IMG/VR virus record: IMGVR_UViG_3300027985_000918
Coordinates: 248,001 to 312,000 of that record
Strand: one strand, 5' to 3'
Source of the DNA: a virus
Length of the DNA stretch: 64,000 nt
This document shows positions 1 through 9,927 of the stretch, in pieces. Each line of letters starts with the position of its first letter. The stretch's first letter is position 1. Both the position numbers and the translations under genes were made by a program. Under the pieces are notes generated by a model that ran no database searches, was not told the origin of the DNA, and worked only from the letters and a program-made list of their open reading frames with translations.

Positions 1-1744
1 TAACGGTTTCGACTCGTCCGGTGTACGGGTTGACCTGGGAGACCTCAACGGCTGTGCCATTTACCTCAACGGTAACATCGGCTTTCGTCGCAGGAGTCCC
101 ATCCCCGTGTCCCTTGACCAGGGGGCCTCTCTTAGTCTCCAGCCAGCTCTTCGTCAGGGCTTCCGAGCCGGTAAAAAGGCTGGACTCTTCGTGCAGGAAG
201 TTCCAAGCCCCGGAGAAGATCGTGGAGCTAGCCGTGAGATGCAGCCGGCTCAAATCCAGGATGATGGGATCCACCAGAGAAGTGGTATTGGATGCTACCA
301 GGGCGACCACTGAAGTAGTCGGGGTGGCCGGGGGCCTCAGATTCGCCAAGGGGGTGGCGTACACGGGCTGCTCGTCGAACAGCCAAACAGCCTGCCCCAG
401 CTTCTGGTTGTACACGATGGACAGGGTGTGGGACCCCGAAGTCCAGTCGTACCCATAGAGAACCTGGCTGAAACCTCCAGGCCCAGTGTGGATCAGAAGA
501 TACGGCGCTCCCATGACGCCGTCGTAACCACACCACAGGTCCGCTTCGGTTTGGTTCGTGTCCAGAAACCCGAGCCCGAACACATCCACCGCCAGAGCGG
601 CCGGGGTGAACGACACCCTCTCAAAGTTCAGGTCCACCCGGAGGCTAGAGCCTGTTGCAGGCCTTCCCGTCAGGTCCACAAACCCGAGCCCCGAATAGCC
701 TGGAGCTGGAGACAGAGTCAGGCGGTAATTGCCTCCCGACATCTCCCCTGAAGCCCCACTGCCGATCAGGATCGGCAGATAGTCCGGGCTGGAAATGGTC
801 GTAGGGTCCCCGTCCTCAGCATCCCAATCCACCGAGAACGCAGGGGACAAACGGCTCCGGTACAGGATGGATGTCTGCCCGAGCGTCCGGATCTCCACCT
901 TCTTGCTGTCCCCCTCGAAGGGGAACGTGACCTCTTGGGCTGTCAGTTCCACGGGATAAGGTGGAGTGACCCCTCGGGCATCCTCGAATCCCCACTCGTC
1001 AGTACTCAGGATCGTCTTGTGGGGATTGTCCGAAGGAGATGTGGGATACTCCGCCACCGGCAGCATCTCCTGATCGAACGTGACCAAGAGCTTGTTCCCC
1101 GCCGTGGGGACGATGGTATGGGCAGGGGCCTCCCCTCGGGTTAGGATGGAGATCTCACTGGCCTGAGCGGGGTTCCCACCCAGGTCTACCGGGCCATCTA
1201 CCCTCAGCGTGTAGGTTCCGCCGAGAGTGGTTCCCGTGTGCGTGAGAATGACTGAAGTCACCTCCGACACATAATCCCCAGCCGCCACATCGGTGGTCCC
1301 CACGTTACCCACCCGGACATTGGAGACAACAGAGGGCGCCCCCGTCACAGGGATGAGGATGTAGCTGGAAGGGTCCAAAAGGGCGGGGGCCCCGGGCTGC
1401 ATTCCCTCGGAGAAGAACACCTCAATCTCGAACCCGTTGAGGCTCAAAGCAGAACTGACCTGCGGAGCAACCACATCCGTGGAGCCGTAGCTCCCGAGGC
1501 CGTAAGGGTCACCACCATAGCCCCCGGTCACCGCTAGCGGGCTTGTCGGCCAGTTGGAAGCCCCCCCGTAGGCCCCCAAACCGTAGCCAGTCTCGCCCCA
1601 GATGTCGGAGTACAGGCCATAATCCACGCCGCCGTACCCGGCGCCAGGTGGATGCGGGACGCACGCCAGCGTCCCCCCTTCGATGGGGAAGGGGCCGAAC
1701 CCGAAGGGGCTCTGGGAGAAGCAGACGCTGGGATCGGTGCTCAA
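1..1744 (-). CDS. Tail fibre/adhesin with Ig-like and lectin-like domains (partial, 3' end outside window)
   Basis: This frame is open from a TTG start at 1744 (GGAGG seven bases upstream) to the window edge, about 581 codons with no stop seen. The N-terminus is rich in Gly, Tyr and Pro. It is followed by two Ig-like domains of the SbsA/Big_5 type: the first ends with a Y-T-L-R-V strand and a D-x-G-G-N-P turn, and the second begins with G-N-K-L-L-V-T-F-D. Next comes a domain of about 190 residues whose strands (SLRVDLNFERV, SHTLSIVYNQ) suggest a concanavalin A/LamG fold. The visible end starts a T-V-E-V-N-G-T-x-V module that also occurs in the sheath. A TTG start is unusual, but no ATG lies in a better position. 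It is the last visible gene of the fibre block, so a receptor- or glycan-binding role is inferred from fold and position. Confidence 0.7.
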   Translation of the reverse strand, partial: MSTDPSVCFSQSPFGFGPFPIEGGTLACVPHPPGAGYGGVDYGLYSDIWGETGYGLGAYGGASNWPTSPLAVTGGYGGDPYGLGSYGSTDVVAPQVSSALSLNGFEIEVFFSEGMQPGAPALLDPSSYILIPVTGAPSVVSNVRVGNVGTTDVAAGDYVSEVTSVILTHTGTTLGGTYTLRVDGPVDLGGNPAQASEISILTRGEAPAHTIVPTAGNKLLVTFDQEMLPVAEYPTSPSDNPHKTILSTDEWGFEDARGVTPPYPVELTAQEVTFPFEGDSKKVEIRTLGQTSILYRSRLSPAFSVDWDAEDGDPTTISSPDYLPILIGSGASGEMSGGNYRLTLSPAPGYSGLGFVDLTGRPATGSSLRVDLNFERVSFTPAALAVDVFGLGFLDTNQTEADLWCGYDGVMGAPYLLIHTGPGGFSQVLYGYDWTSGSHTLSIVYNQKLGQAVWLFDEQPVYATPLANLRPPATPTTSVVALVASNTTSLVDPIILDLSRLHLTASSTIFSGAWNFLHEESSLFTGSEALTKSWLETKRGPLVKGHGDGTPATKADVTVEVNGTAVEVSQVNPYTGRVETV

Positions 1745-1798
1745 GGGGCTACCTCCATGCCTACCGTACCGGACTCATACGGGAGACCGGCGGCGGCA

Positions 1799-4700
1799 TT
1801 AGATGATGAACCAGTTGGTTCCGTCGGAGTACACCGTCAGTGCTGCGTAGTCCGTGACCATGGTGAAGGATGGGTTCCCGTCGATGGTCTCCAGCCCAGA
1901 AGGAAGGACGTTGATGTTGTCCGTAAAGGCGTTCCCTACCTCATCCTTGATAGTCACCCTCCGCCCTGGCATCGGGGTAGGCAGGGTGATGTTCAGGGCA
2001 ACACCCCCTGTAGCAGTATCCACCCCGACAATGGCCTCCGAAGTGACAATCAAGTCTGTCGTGGTGTGGGCGTACTCCTGAAGAATGGCCCCACTAACAT
2101 TCAGAATGCTGTTGGCAGGGCAGTCCAACTCCACAGCACGAACAAATGTTCCTGCGCCCCAGGTGGCGCCGCTACCAACCCTCAGCTCGCCGAGAGCCAC
2201 CAACAGATCCCCTGGGGCACCTGCCGGGACCATATCCCCCACAACACCCACATCCGCAGGGGGGCCAAGGGATGCGGTGGTCAGACGGAGGAACCCACCA
2301 AAGTCCGAAGCGATGACTTTCCCGTCGCAAGACGTGTTGATGGTGTTCACCACCGTGGCGAGATCATCACCATCCGAGAAAGTTGGGGCGAAAACAGTTC
2401 CGTCATCGGTTTGGAGGACTAGAGTACCGCCACCTCCTCCGAGAGAAAGCGGTCCCGGGAATGCCAGCGCCGCCGTCAGTGTGCAGGCTGTGGCGGTGTT
2501 GACCTCTGCCAAAACAACCGACCCGTGCCCTCCGCTGGATTCCGCCCCGGGAGCCAGAACGATGTCGCCGGGCACCTGGCCTGCCACCAATTGGTTCCCC
2601 GCCTGGATGTATACGTTGCCGGCCCCAACAACATCCACGTTCCCGCTATCCACACGGGACCCTGCCTGGATGTACACATTGCCAAGGCCCCCCTGGTTCG
2701 AGGCGTCCTTGTCTTTGGACCGCATCCGCAGATGGTATGTGTCGTCCTCCGTGGCAGCGCCGTCCTGCGCCCCGGCCACGATGAGACTGGAGGGGAAAGG
2801 GCGAAGTCCGACGTAGCCCGAAGGGTACACGGCTCGACCCATGCGGAGGATCGGCCCAAAACCGAACGTATTCGGGCTGATCGAGATCTCGGATCCCAGG
2901 CCGTCCACAGCCAGGGGTCCGAGATCTAGGCGCCCCTCAACCTGGAGGCCACCGTTCAGGTCAGGATCAATGCCTGCAACGAGGGGGCTAACAGCCCCCG
3001 TGATCTGGACGGCACCGTCATCCGCCAGGATGGCCCGCCCAAGCCCTGCCCCCAGAACAATCGGGTTTGGGCTCACCAAGCCATCGTAAGCCGTGCTCAG
3101 GCTGTAGAAGGGAGAGATGCCCAGAGGCATCACCAAGTTCAGCAGCGTGTCGATAGCCAACTGGACTGTGGAGTTGGGATCGAGCTGTGCGGGAGCAGGA
3201 ACCGCCGGAGACAGGTCGTTGCCATCGTACCCTTGCCAATCTCCGTAGTAGGCCGTCGAGTAGGCAGGCTGCCAAGCCACAACGTCTGGCGTCCCCGTGG
3301 TGAAGAGGAATGGGGTGGGCGGGGATGTCCATTTGGCCTGGATTAGCCCACTCGTCCTCACCTGCACCGTCCCAGCCGCCTGAGAGTCGTCCACCCGGAT
3401 CTGGCCATCCACCGTGCAGTGGTGGATCTCCGGGGTCACATCCCCGGCCTTCGATCCGGGGGCTCCGCCGAACCCCGAGAAGTCGAAGGTCACTCCACCC
3501 GACCCAGCCGGCGGGAAGAAAGTGGAGTCCTGGAAAATCATCTGGTCGCCGTAAGCCCGAACCGGGATGCCGTTCTCCGACGACATTTCCGACCGCAAAA
3601 CTGTGACGCCCCCCGTCGCCATCTCGAACAAGCGGGGGTTTACCAGAAGGCAAGTCCTCCGGGCTGAGACGTGGCACTCGTTCAGGACGAAAGCCGTCTG
3701 GGGGGTATCCACCCGAATGGCGGTGTCGTCGTCAGAATTGTCGGCATAATGGATGAACGTACTGTGGTCTGCCGAGAAATACACTGGATTGACCGCATGG
3801 GCGACATCCACGCAAGGGCCGACAGTCCCACCAGTCCCTTCCTGGACGACCGCACACCCGAACATGGTGATGAGCCCGCCGTTGATGTCAAGGACCGGCG
3901 TAGTGGTGGCGTTGTCCGTGTTCTCCAGGCGGAGGTTCGCCAATTGGCAGCCCGCCATCCCCGTTCCATTGTAGGCGTGGGTCCCTCCAGCGGCATTGGC
4001 TGTGCGAAGAACCACATCATGGGCGCCGCCGTAAAACGAATCCCACTGAAGGGAGCTGTCCCCATAGACATGGATATACGGGTAGAACGTGACGTCCTCC
4101 ACGTACAGTCCGGGGCGGACCCGAATGATCCAAGGCTCGTCCTCGCTCGGAGCGGATTCCCCCCGAGCAGCATAGTTGAGGACATAGGAGATGGCGTCAC
4201 CGATGGTCGAAAAATCGCCATGCTTCTCAGCGGTCAGCTCAATTTCGGAATCCGGCAAGGTGAACGTGTTGGTCGGATCATCCGAGTTTGCGGCGTAGTC
4301 TCGTCCCCGGTTGGCATCCACGTACAAGATCCGTCCCGAAGTGGAAGCCCTCCGCAGAAGAGACACCATCCTGTTGACGTTCTCGTTCTGGTCCAGGGAC
4401 CAGCCCTTGGCGGAGGCATCGACTGGAACCGTCCCCGTCTCGTCCCGGCGCTCCCCAGCAGCCACCAGCTTCATTCCACCGAACCGAGTCAGGTACCGGA
4501 GGCGAACAAACTGGGTGCTCTCTGTCGGAAGACCCTGGTCCACTACGAGACGGAGTAGGTACGACCCCTCGTTATCCACCACGAATCTAGCGACCGGGCC
4601 GGTGCTGCCTTCGGGAGCCAACAAGGTGGCCACCGAGGGAGCCCCTGTCTCGTCAGCAGGGGAATCCGCAATGGTCCAGGCATAGGTTGTGGCGGTGTCC

Positions 4701-4822
4701 AAGGACTCCAGAACGACCTCATTGCCTCTTCGCAGGTCATCCCGGCTTGCTTCGGACAGAGGTGCCCCCACCTGCGGGCCACCGGGGATCTCGTTTACGG
4801 TGCTTCTGATTCGAGCGGACAT
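1799..4822 (-). CDS. Tail fibre/spike with PKD-like and pectin-lyase-like beta-helix domains
   Basis: 1007 aa. Residues about 35-110 look like a PKD/Ig-type domain (T-T-Y-A-W-T-I core, ending in S-Y-L-L-R-L-V-V-D). Around residues 160-250 a VDANRGRD motif leads into the FSTIGDAISYVLNYA region and IIRVRPGLYVEDVTF, the typical entry into a right-handed pectin-lyase-like beta-helix. The helix continues to about residue 520. Further on are Gly/Val-rich repeats (GNVYIQAG twice) and a flagellin-IN-like module near 2170-2455. The C-terminus (LPTPMPGRRVTIKDEVGNA to S-D-G-T-N-W) resembles the trimeric ends of phage fibres. The ATG has GGAGAG upstream. It probably binds or degrades a surface glycan; no catalytic residues could be assigned. 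Confidence 0.8.
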   Translation of the reverse strand: MSARIRSTVNEIPGGPQVGAPLSEASRDDLRRGNEVVLESLDTATTYAWTIADSPADETGAPSVATLLAPEGSTGPVARFVVDNEGSYLLRLVVDQGLPTESTQFVRLRYLTRFGGMKLVAAGERRDETGTVPVDASAKGWSLDQNENVNRMVSLLRRASTSGRILYVDANRGRDYAANSDDPTNTFTLPDSEIELTAEKHGDFSTIGDAISYVLNYAARGESAPSEDEPWIIRVRPGLYVEDVTFYPYIHVYGDSSLQWDSFYGGAHDVVLRTANAAGGTHAYNGTGMAGCQLANLRLENTDNATTTPVLDINGGLITMFGCAVVQEGTGGTVGPCVDVAHAVNPVYFSADHSTFIHYADNSDDDTAIRVDTPQTAFVLNECHVSARRTCLLVNPRLFEMATGGVTVLRSEMSSENGIPVRAYGDQMIFQDSTFFPPAGSGGVTFDFSGFGGAPGSKAGDVTPEIHHCTVDGQIRVDDSQAAGTVQVRTSGLIQAKWTSPPTPFLFTTGTPDVVAWQPAYSTAYYGDWQGYDGNDLSPAVPAPAQLDPNSTVQLAIDTLLNLVMPLGISPFYSLSTAYDGLVSPNPIVLGAGLGRAILADDGAVQITGAVSPLVAGIDPDLNGGLQVEGRLDLGPLAVDGLGSEISISPNTFGFGPILRMGRAVYPSGYVGLRPFPSSLIVAGAQDGAATEDDTYHLRMRSKDKDASNQGGLGNVYIQAGSRVDSGNVDVVGAGNVYIQAGNQLVAGQVPGDIVLAPGAESSGGHGSVVLAEVNTATACTLTAALAFPGPLSLGGGGGTLVLQTDDGTVFAPTFSDGDDLATVVNTINTSCDGKVIASDFGGFLRLTTASLGPPADVGVVGDMVPAGAPGDLLVALGELRVGSGATWGAGTFVRAVELDCPANSILNVSGAILQEYAHTTTDLIVTSEAIVGVDTATGGVALNITLPTPMPGRRVTIKDEVGNAFTDNINVLPSGLETIDGNPSFTMVTDYAALTVYSDGTNWFII

Positions 4823-4865
4823 GGTCTCTCCGTCGGGGTTAGTCGACCCTCATTCCTCTGAGCCC

Positions 4866-4872
4866 TATAGGC
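4866..4872 (-). promoter_or_regulatory. TATAGGC element, candidate promoter (copy a)
   Basis: The plus strand reads TATAGGC (GCCTATA on the minus strand). It lies just after the stop codon at 4876 and about 44 bases upstream of the fibre gene starting at 4822. The same heptamer recurs in other gaps (11133, 46347, 53697). Its recurrence in gaps is the only evidence for a promoter role. Confidence 0.35.
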
Positions 4873-4875
4873 CAT

Positions 4876-6306
4876 CTACAAGAAGAAGAGGTTGGAGGCG
4901 TCTTCCCCTTCGATCTCCCTGGGTTCCTGCACACCGAGGCGATCCACCTCGACGTAATAGCTCTGCCCCGAAACCGACTGCGGCATCCGGGTGTCCAAGC
5001 GCAAGATGCTGGGGGCCGCCCTAACCTTGGTTGCTGGTCCCGGAGCAAACCCTACCCGGCCACCATAGGAACCCAGCACCGTCTTGAGCGGGTAAGAACC
5101 CGCATTGGGACCCGAGGAGAAAGTCAACACCTCCCCCTCTACTGCTAGTGCCCAGTTCTGGTCAGTGTCGGTGATGTCCGAACCGGATACAGTCGCTGTC
5201 CCACTCAATCCCGTGGGGCTGGTGGTGTAAGCCCTTGCCGTGCTGTCGTCTCCGCTGGGGAACACCGCCAGAGCCTCCACCCGATAACGGCCCCGCTCTC
5301 TCCGATCCGTGGAGGCCGAGGTACCCTCCTGTCCCCCAGCATGGATGCCGTTGGGCCCAGATGTGACCACCAAAGGGGCTCCGACAGAGATGCTGGAGAA
5401 ATCTCGGGTCACGTCCTGGAATAGGTTGCGGGTGGTCAGAGTCCGCCCCGCTGTCCCCGTGATCTGCTTGGCCCCAGCGCAGTATCGGCGAAAATCCTCG
5501 TAGTAATAGGTGTCCATGTGCCAGCTCATGGAAGCGTCAAAGAGCTGGCTGAACGTCTCCGAAAACAGATGCCGGTATTCGTACAGAGTGTGGGCGGGCT
5601 TAAGCGCCCGAAGGACAATGCGGACGTTCTCCGCCAGAGTGAAGGGGTCCTCGGGAAACCGCTCCAGCCCCGTAACAGCATCGAGGTAGCTCACGCTAAC
5701 CTCGAACGTGAATTGATCGTCCAATCCCCAAGCGCTGCCAGACCCCAGTCTGCGGGCTTCCACGGCCTTCTCGATGACAGTGAACGTGATGTCCTGGACA
5801 AGGTCCGGGTTTGTGTAGCGGGCAAGGCCCTGGGTGGCCTTGCCCGTCTCATTCAGGGCCTCTCCGATGGTGCCTTTGGTCGCCCCCTGGAGCAAAAATC
5901 GGACCATGCTCTGGAGGAACTGGCGGTAGGTCAGGTCGCCCTGGAAATCTGGGTATCCGTCCGACTTGGCGTCCGGGAACACAAGCTGGCCGAGGACCTG
6001 GAACAGGAACTCGGACCGGGTGAAGTCGTACATGCCGTCCGCCCACACTTCCTGGGCGGTGACCTGGAACTCCGCAATCTGCTCTGCCGCAGCTTGGAAC
6101 TGGAGGGTGTAGAAAGGCCCGCTAACCTGCGAGATGTAGTTGCTCGGCAGGAGCTGGAGGAACACCTTCATAATGGCGTCCGCCTGGTCCCGGACCTTCT
6201 GTTTGTGCTCCTGGGACCCCTGGAGCTTCTGCTCGGGGTATACCGGCTCCGGATTCTGGGACACAAACCCAGGCAGGAGGTTTTTGCTGGCAGGCTTGTC
6301 AGCCAC
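4876..6306 (-). CDS. Baseplate protein in the P2 gpI position
   Basis: 476 aa, starting at GTG (MADKPAS) after AGGGGGTGA. The first 300 residues are mostly helical (an N-terminal L-P-x-N-Y-I-S-Q stretch, then TRSEFLFQVLGQLVFPD and FLQSMVRFLLQGATKG). The last 170 residues are beta-rich. It lies directly downstream of the Baseplate_J protein with only a mini-gene between, the place where gpI-type proteins that join baseplate and fibre sit in P2-like phages. The helical N-terminus fits that role, but family membership is inferred from order, not from a clear motif. It was not matched to a named family. Confidence 0.6.
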   Translation of the reverse strand: MADKPASKNLLPGFVSQNPEPVYPEQKLQGSQEHKQKVRDQADAIMKVFLQLLPSNYISQVSGPFYTLQFQAAAEQIAEFQVTAQEVWADGMYDFTRSEFLFQVLGQLVFPDAKSDGYPDFQGDLTYRQFLQSMVRFLLQGATKGTIGEALNETGKATQGLARYTNPDLVQDITFTVIEKAVEARRLGSGSAWGLDDQFTFEVSVSYLDAVTGLERFPEDPFTLAENVRIVLRALKPAHTLYEYRHLFSETFSQLFDASMSWHMDTYYYEDFRRYCAGAKQITGTAGRTLTTRNLFQDVTRDFSSISVGAPLVVTSGPNGIHAGGQEGTSASTDRRERGRYRVEALAVFPSGDDSTARAYTTSPTGLSGTATVSGSDITDTDQNWALAVEGEVLTFSSGPNAGSYPLKTVLGSYGGRVGFAPGPATKVRAAPSILRLDTRMPQSVSGQSYYVEVDRLGVQEPREIEGEDASNLFFL

Positions 6307-6318
6307 GGGTCACCCCCT

Positions 6319-6402
6319 TCACATCATCTCCAGGGCCAAGTTCTCAGAATCCTTGCGGGCCAGATACCCCCGTGCTACCCGGATGGCTGCATCCTTACCC
6401 AT
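6319..6402 (-). CDS. Candidate 27-aa mini-protein coupled to Baseplate_J
   Basis: A short frame, MGKDAAIRVARGYLARKD then 9 more residues, starts with an ATG that overlaps the TGA of the Baseplate_J gene (TGATG). It ends 12 bases before the GTG of the next gene. It fills the 95-base gap almost exactly and keeps the translational coupling seen elsewhere in the cluster. The peptide would form one basic amphipathic helix. No family is known. Coding is plausible but unproven at this length. Confidence 0.4.
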   Translation of the reverse strand: MGKDAAIRVARGYLARKDSENLALEMM

Positions 6403-9400
6403 CACCCGTTGCTCCCGTACACTCGTTCCAGGTAATCGGAATCCTCGTCGAAGGTAAGGTCAATCTCCCCAAGCTCCAGGTATTCCGTAGGCCCTGGCTC
6501 GATGTTCTTGACCCCGGTGTCTCCCTGCACCTGGTATGTCACTGTATAACTGTGTCCGACGGGGGTATCCGCCTTCGGCATCGAAACCAGGATGCGATCC
6601 TGGGTGATCTCTTTCCTCTTCTGGATGATCTCCGCTGCCGGGGCGAACGGGTACGCCGCCCGAAGAGTGGCGTCATCCGAATACCCTGGAATCTCCAAGC
6701 CCTGATTGCCGATGATGAACGTGGCCCTGGCACTATTGATGATGGGTACCCCGTTGATGTTTGGGGCCAATACCAGATTGTCCAACAGCTCTTCGTCCTC
6801 GAACACCCCCCGGAACTTCGTGCTCTCCCCACCCGTGTCCGAAGTGGACGATTCCAATCGGTTCTTCAACAGCCAAACATTCGTGGTGCCAGAAAGGGCA
6901 TTCCACTGACTCACCGAGTACACATCCGCCGCCTGGCTGGTCGTGAGGGCTTCTCGGACAACCTGAGCACCATCCCCCTTTGACATCTTGGTCAGCGGTA
7001 CGACCGGGTAAGCCACCCCCGAGACAGAGTCGATGATCCCGAGCACATCGGCCTGTCGGATCGGCTCTCCCAGAGTCAATGCCCCAAAGTACCTTGCCAA
7101 GGCCGTGCGGATGTTGCCATCCACCGTGTCCACAGACAAATTCCGCCGGCTGGAGTTCACCAGGACCACCGTCGCCGTGATGTCCACCGGGACGTTGACG
7201 GCCTCCTTCGTGAGAACGTCCGCCGTGATGTGCCGGTCCGGATCGATCTCGTTCTCAGTTAGACTCACCAGAGCGTTGGACGTGTACTTGACGGTGAAGT
7301 TCTCATCGTACTTGTAGCTGATCAGTAGGGTCTGACCCTCGGAGATGGAAGATCCCGAAGTCACCCGAATACCCATAGGAGTCGTCGGGTCCCCTGCGAT
7401 GATGGTGTAGTCGGGACTGGCCGAAGCAAAAGGCCCGGTGTAAGTTGTCGTCCCCGTCCCATCTTTGACCACCACCGAGTACGGGTTGGCCCCAAGCCGA
7501 TTGACGTACTCGATCCCGTCCAGGATGACATGTTGCTCGTTAGTCACCTCGATAGGTGTCCCGCTGGGGATAGATTCCCCCGTGTCCGTAAGCGGCTCGG
7601 TTACCTTGACGTAGTCCCCTGCTTCGGTGGACCTTCCCAACAAAAGAGGATCGCTGGCCTGGAAGAGGTCGTAGATGGACTCATCCAGCTCTCCGGAAAC
7701 CTCACCTGTCAAACTCACCACCTCACGCACAGGCTGGCGAGTGAAAACGTGCTTGTTGCTCGTCCGGTAACGGTAAGAACCCTGGACGGCATCGGTCAAA
7801 GACAGAGAGGTCGGGTCGTTTAGACTGGTATCGAGTTGGATGATGTTGTACGCCACCACCTCGACATTGGTCAGATCGAACGAGGATCCCTGCGTCTCGT
7901 TGACCAGCTCGATGCCGTAGTCGGGATAATCCAACATCTCAATGATTGGATTGTCCTCGGAAAGATTGGAGTCCACCGCCCGCAGCCGCAGATCTTTCGG
8001 GTCCCCCACAGGCTCGAACTGGATTCCATGCTTGGTCTCGAAGGAGAAGGCGAAGCTGTCCGTCACAGTGGACATGTTCTCGCCCCTCAGCCAGATGTCT
8101 ACCTTCCCCCCGACGTGGACCCCGTTCTCGTTACGGTCCCTCATCATGAGGGGGTGACCGGCGTCCACCACGTTGACCTGCTCAACCCCCGGAACGTCCA
8201 CGGCCTTCTGGACGTAGCCCTGGAGAGTCCCGGAATCCACTGAGGACAGAGCATTCATAGCCCGGGAAGCCAGGTCACGGTTCGATTCTTCCTCCAGGCC
8301 ACCGAAGACGGCGGAGTCGTTGTACACCTGCACTCCGATGGGGGCACCCTCGACCGTCCCCTTCTGCCCAGGTGCCAGGTTCCCCGACACCCCCACGCTC
8401 TCGGCCTGCACGAACGCCGTAGCGCTGTACCTACCCGTGATGGGGTTGAAAAAGCTGCCTGCCCCCGAACTGGTGATGGCAATGGAACTGGTCAGGCGGT
8501 ACGCCTGGCCACCGATGACCACCCGAGTCCCGATACCGAACGTGATGCTCGTGGTAGGCCGGTTGTTTGTGTAGATAGTCACCGAGCCCCGGGCTCGGCG
8601 GCCGGGACGACGGGTCTTCCCGAAATTCGAGGCTAGCTTATCGAACGTATTGTCGATGAGCTGCTGGACGGAGGCGTTGGTATCCAGGAAAAATGCCTGC
8701 TTAAGGGCAATCTTGTAGTCCGACTGCTCGACCGGAACCGAAACCCCCGACAAAGTCGGATCGTCGATGGGGAGCAGGGTGGCGAAGCTCCCCGCCCGAT
8801 GCAAGAAGTCGATGATGAACCGCTGCCTCTCTGCTTCCGTGGAGAAGGGATCGATGAAGGTGTCCCGGAGGACCGATCCAGGCTTGACATCGAGCTGAGG
8901 CTGAGACCTGAAGATGCTCAGGATCGTGTCCCTCACGATGTTCTGCCGGCTAACCGCCGGGAGTGCTCCCACGTTGGGAGCAAGATCGAGAGGGTATCCA
9001 GCCACCTCGGGGCTGAGGGCCGACTCATACTCCACACCGTCAAGAAAGTAAACCGCCGTGACCACGTAGTACAGAGGGTCGGTCTTCGGAATGGCGTTGA
9101 ATCCGGCATGGGGAATTGCCGGGTAGGTTGCTGAGTTAAAGTTCGACAGGCGGTTGTGGATAAAACTGAACCGGGTCACTGTCCGAACCGACTCCACCGT
9201 GATGGTGGACCGAATCCTCGTGGCGTTCTCCGGGACCTCCAAGGCCTGGTCAAAATCCGTCTGAAGGACATTGTCGTCCCGGTCTTCCTGGGTGGCCTTG
9301 AACACCACGTACAGGGGATCAGCAGCAGTCTCTCCTTCCACCCCTGTGGCGACGTTGGCGTCTACCGTCAACTCTCCCAGTTCTGTCAGGTCCTCTACGG

Positions 9401-9917
9401 ACTCCCCCGAGATGACCAAAGCCGGGTTGATCCGAGAGTATCCCTCAGATCCCCCGCCAGGCTGGGTGGAGGCGTAGAAGTGGTACCCGATGACATCGGA
9501 ACTATCGAGCCCATCCACTGTAACCCTGACCACGTTGTTGAACCGCTCGACGTAGATGCCTGTAGGCTCATCAAGGGTGGAGCCGATGTCACTCTCCTGC
9601 ACCAGACGGGCCGTAACGGTGCTTGGCTTGGAGACGGTGCCGTTAGCGAACACCGCCTTGACACGGATGTCGTTGTCCCCTGCCAGAAGTTGGACCCCAT
9701 CCGGGAATGCCGACGGGTTCGGCACCACGAACGTGCTCCCCTCGAAGGCGATGAGGTCGGGGTCACTCGTGTATGCAGCCCCCCGGATGGAGACCTGCAT
9801 GTCCACGGTGTTGGGATCCATCTCTCCTGCGAAGTGGCGGGAGTCGAGGGTCGTCGAGAAGACGTAATCCTCTCGAAGAACTCCGTCAGGACCCTCAAAC
9901 TTGGGGTTGATTGGCAT
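6402..9917 (-). CDS. Baseplate_J-like wedge protein (gpJ/gp47 family)
   Basis: 1171 aa, starting at ATG with GGAGG four bases upstream. Residues about 330-600 carry the Baseplate_J signature: a PGSVLRDTFIDPF segment, a domain with ARGSVTIYTNN and FGIGTRVVIGGQ, the pseudo-conserved VFGGLEEESNRDLASRA, and V-P-G-V-E-Q-V-N-V-V. The C-terminus repeats the typical wedge motif (I-D-S-V-S-G-V). The first 300 residues are Ig/fibronectin-like beta domains not present in P2 gpJ, which makes this protein three to four times longer than the family norm. It should form the arms of the baseplate wedge with the gp25-like protein encoded just upstream and the gpI-position protein downstream. Confidence 0.85.
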   Translation of the reverse strand: MPINPKFEGPDGVLREDYVFSTTLDSRHFAGEMDPNTVDMQVSIRGAAYTSDPDLIAFEGSTFVVPNPSAFPDGVQLLAGDNDIRVKAVFANGTVSKPSTVTARLVQESDIGSTLDEPTGIYVERFNNVVRVTVDGLDSSDVIGYHFYASTQPGGGSEGYSRINPALVISGESVEDLTELGELTVDANVATGVEGETAADPLYVVFKATQEDRDDNVLQTDFDQALEVPENATRIRSTITVESVRTVTRFSFIHNRLSNFNSATYPAIPHAGFNAIPKTDPLYYVVTAVYFLDGVEYESALSPEVAGYPLDLAPNVGALPAVSRQNIVRDTILSIFRSQPQLDVKPGSVLRDTFIDPFSTEAERQRFIIDFLHRAGSFATLLPIDDPTLSGVSVPVEQSDYKIALKQAFFLDTNASVQQLIDNTFDKLASNFGKTRRPGRRARGSVTIYTNNRPTTSITFGIGTRVVIGGQAYRLTSSIAITSSGAGSFFNPITGRYSATAFVQAESVGVSGNLAPGQKGTVEGAPIGVQVYNDSAVFGGLEEESNRDLASRAMNALSSVDSGTLQGYVQKAVDVPGVEQVNVVDAGHPLMMRDRNENGVHVGGKVDIWLRGENMSTVTDSFAFSFETKHGIQFEPVGDPKDLRLRAVDSNLSEDNPIIEMLDYPDYGIELVNETQGSSFDLTNVEVVAYNIIQLDTSLNDPTSLSLTDAVQGSYRYRTSNKHVFTRQPVREVVSLTGEVSGELDESIYDLFQASDPLLLGRSTEAGDYVKVTEPLTDTGESIPSGTPIEVTNEQHVILDGIEYVNRLGANPYSVVVKDGTGTTTYTGPFASASPDYTIIAGDPTTPMGIRVTSGSSISEGQTLLISYKYDENFTVKYTSNALVSLTENEIDPDRHITADVLTKEAVNVPVDITATVVLVNSSRRNLSVDTVDGNIRTALARYFGALTLGEPIRQADVLGIIDSVSGVAYPVVPLTKMSKGDGAQVVREALTTSQAADVYSVSQWNALSGTTNVWLLKNRLESSTSDTGGESTKFRGVFEDEELLDNLVLAPNINGVPIINSARATFIIGNQGLEIPGYSDDATLRAAYPFAPAAEIIQKRKEITQDRILVSMPKADTPVGHSYTVTYQVQGDTGVKNIEPGPTEYLELGEIDLTFDEDSDYLERVYGSNG

Positions 9918-9927
9918 CCGTCCTCCG

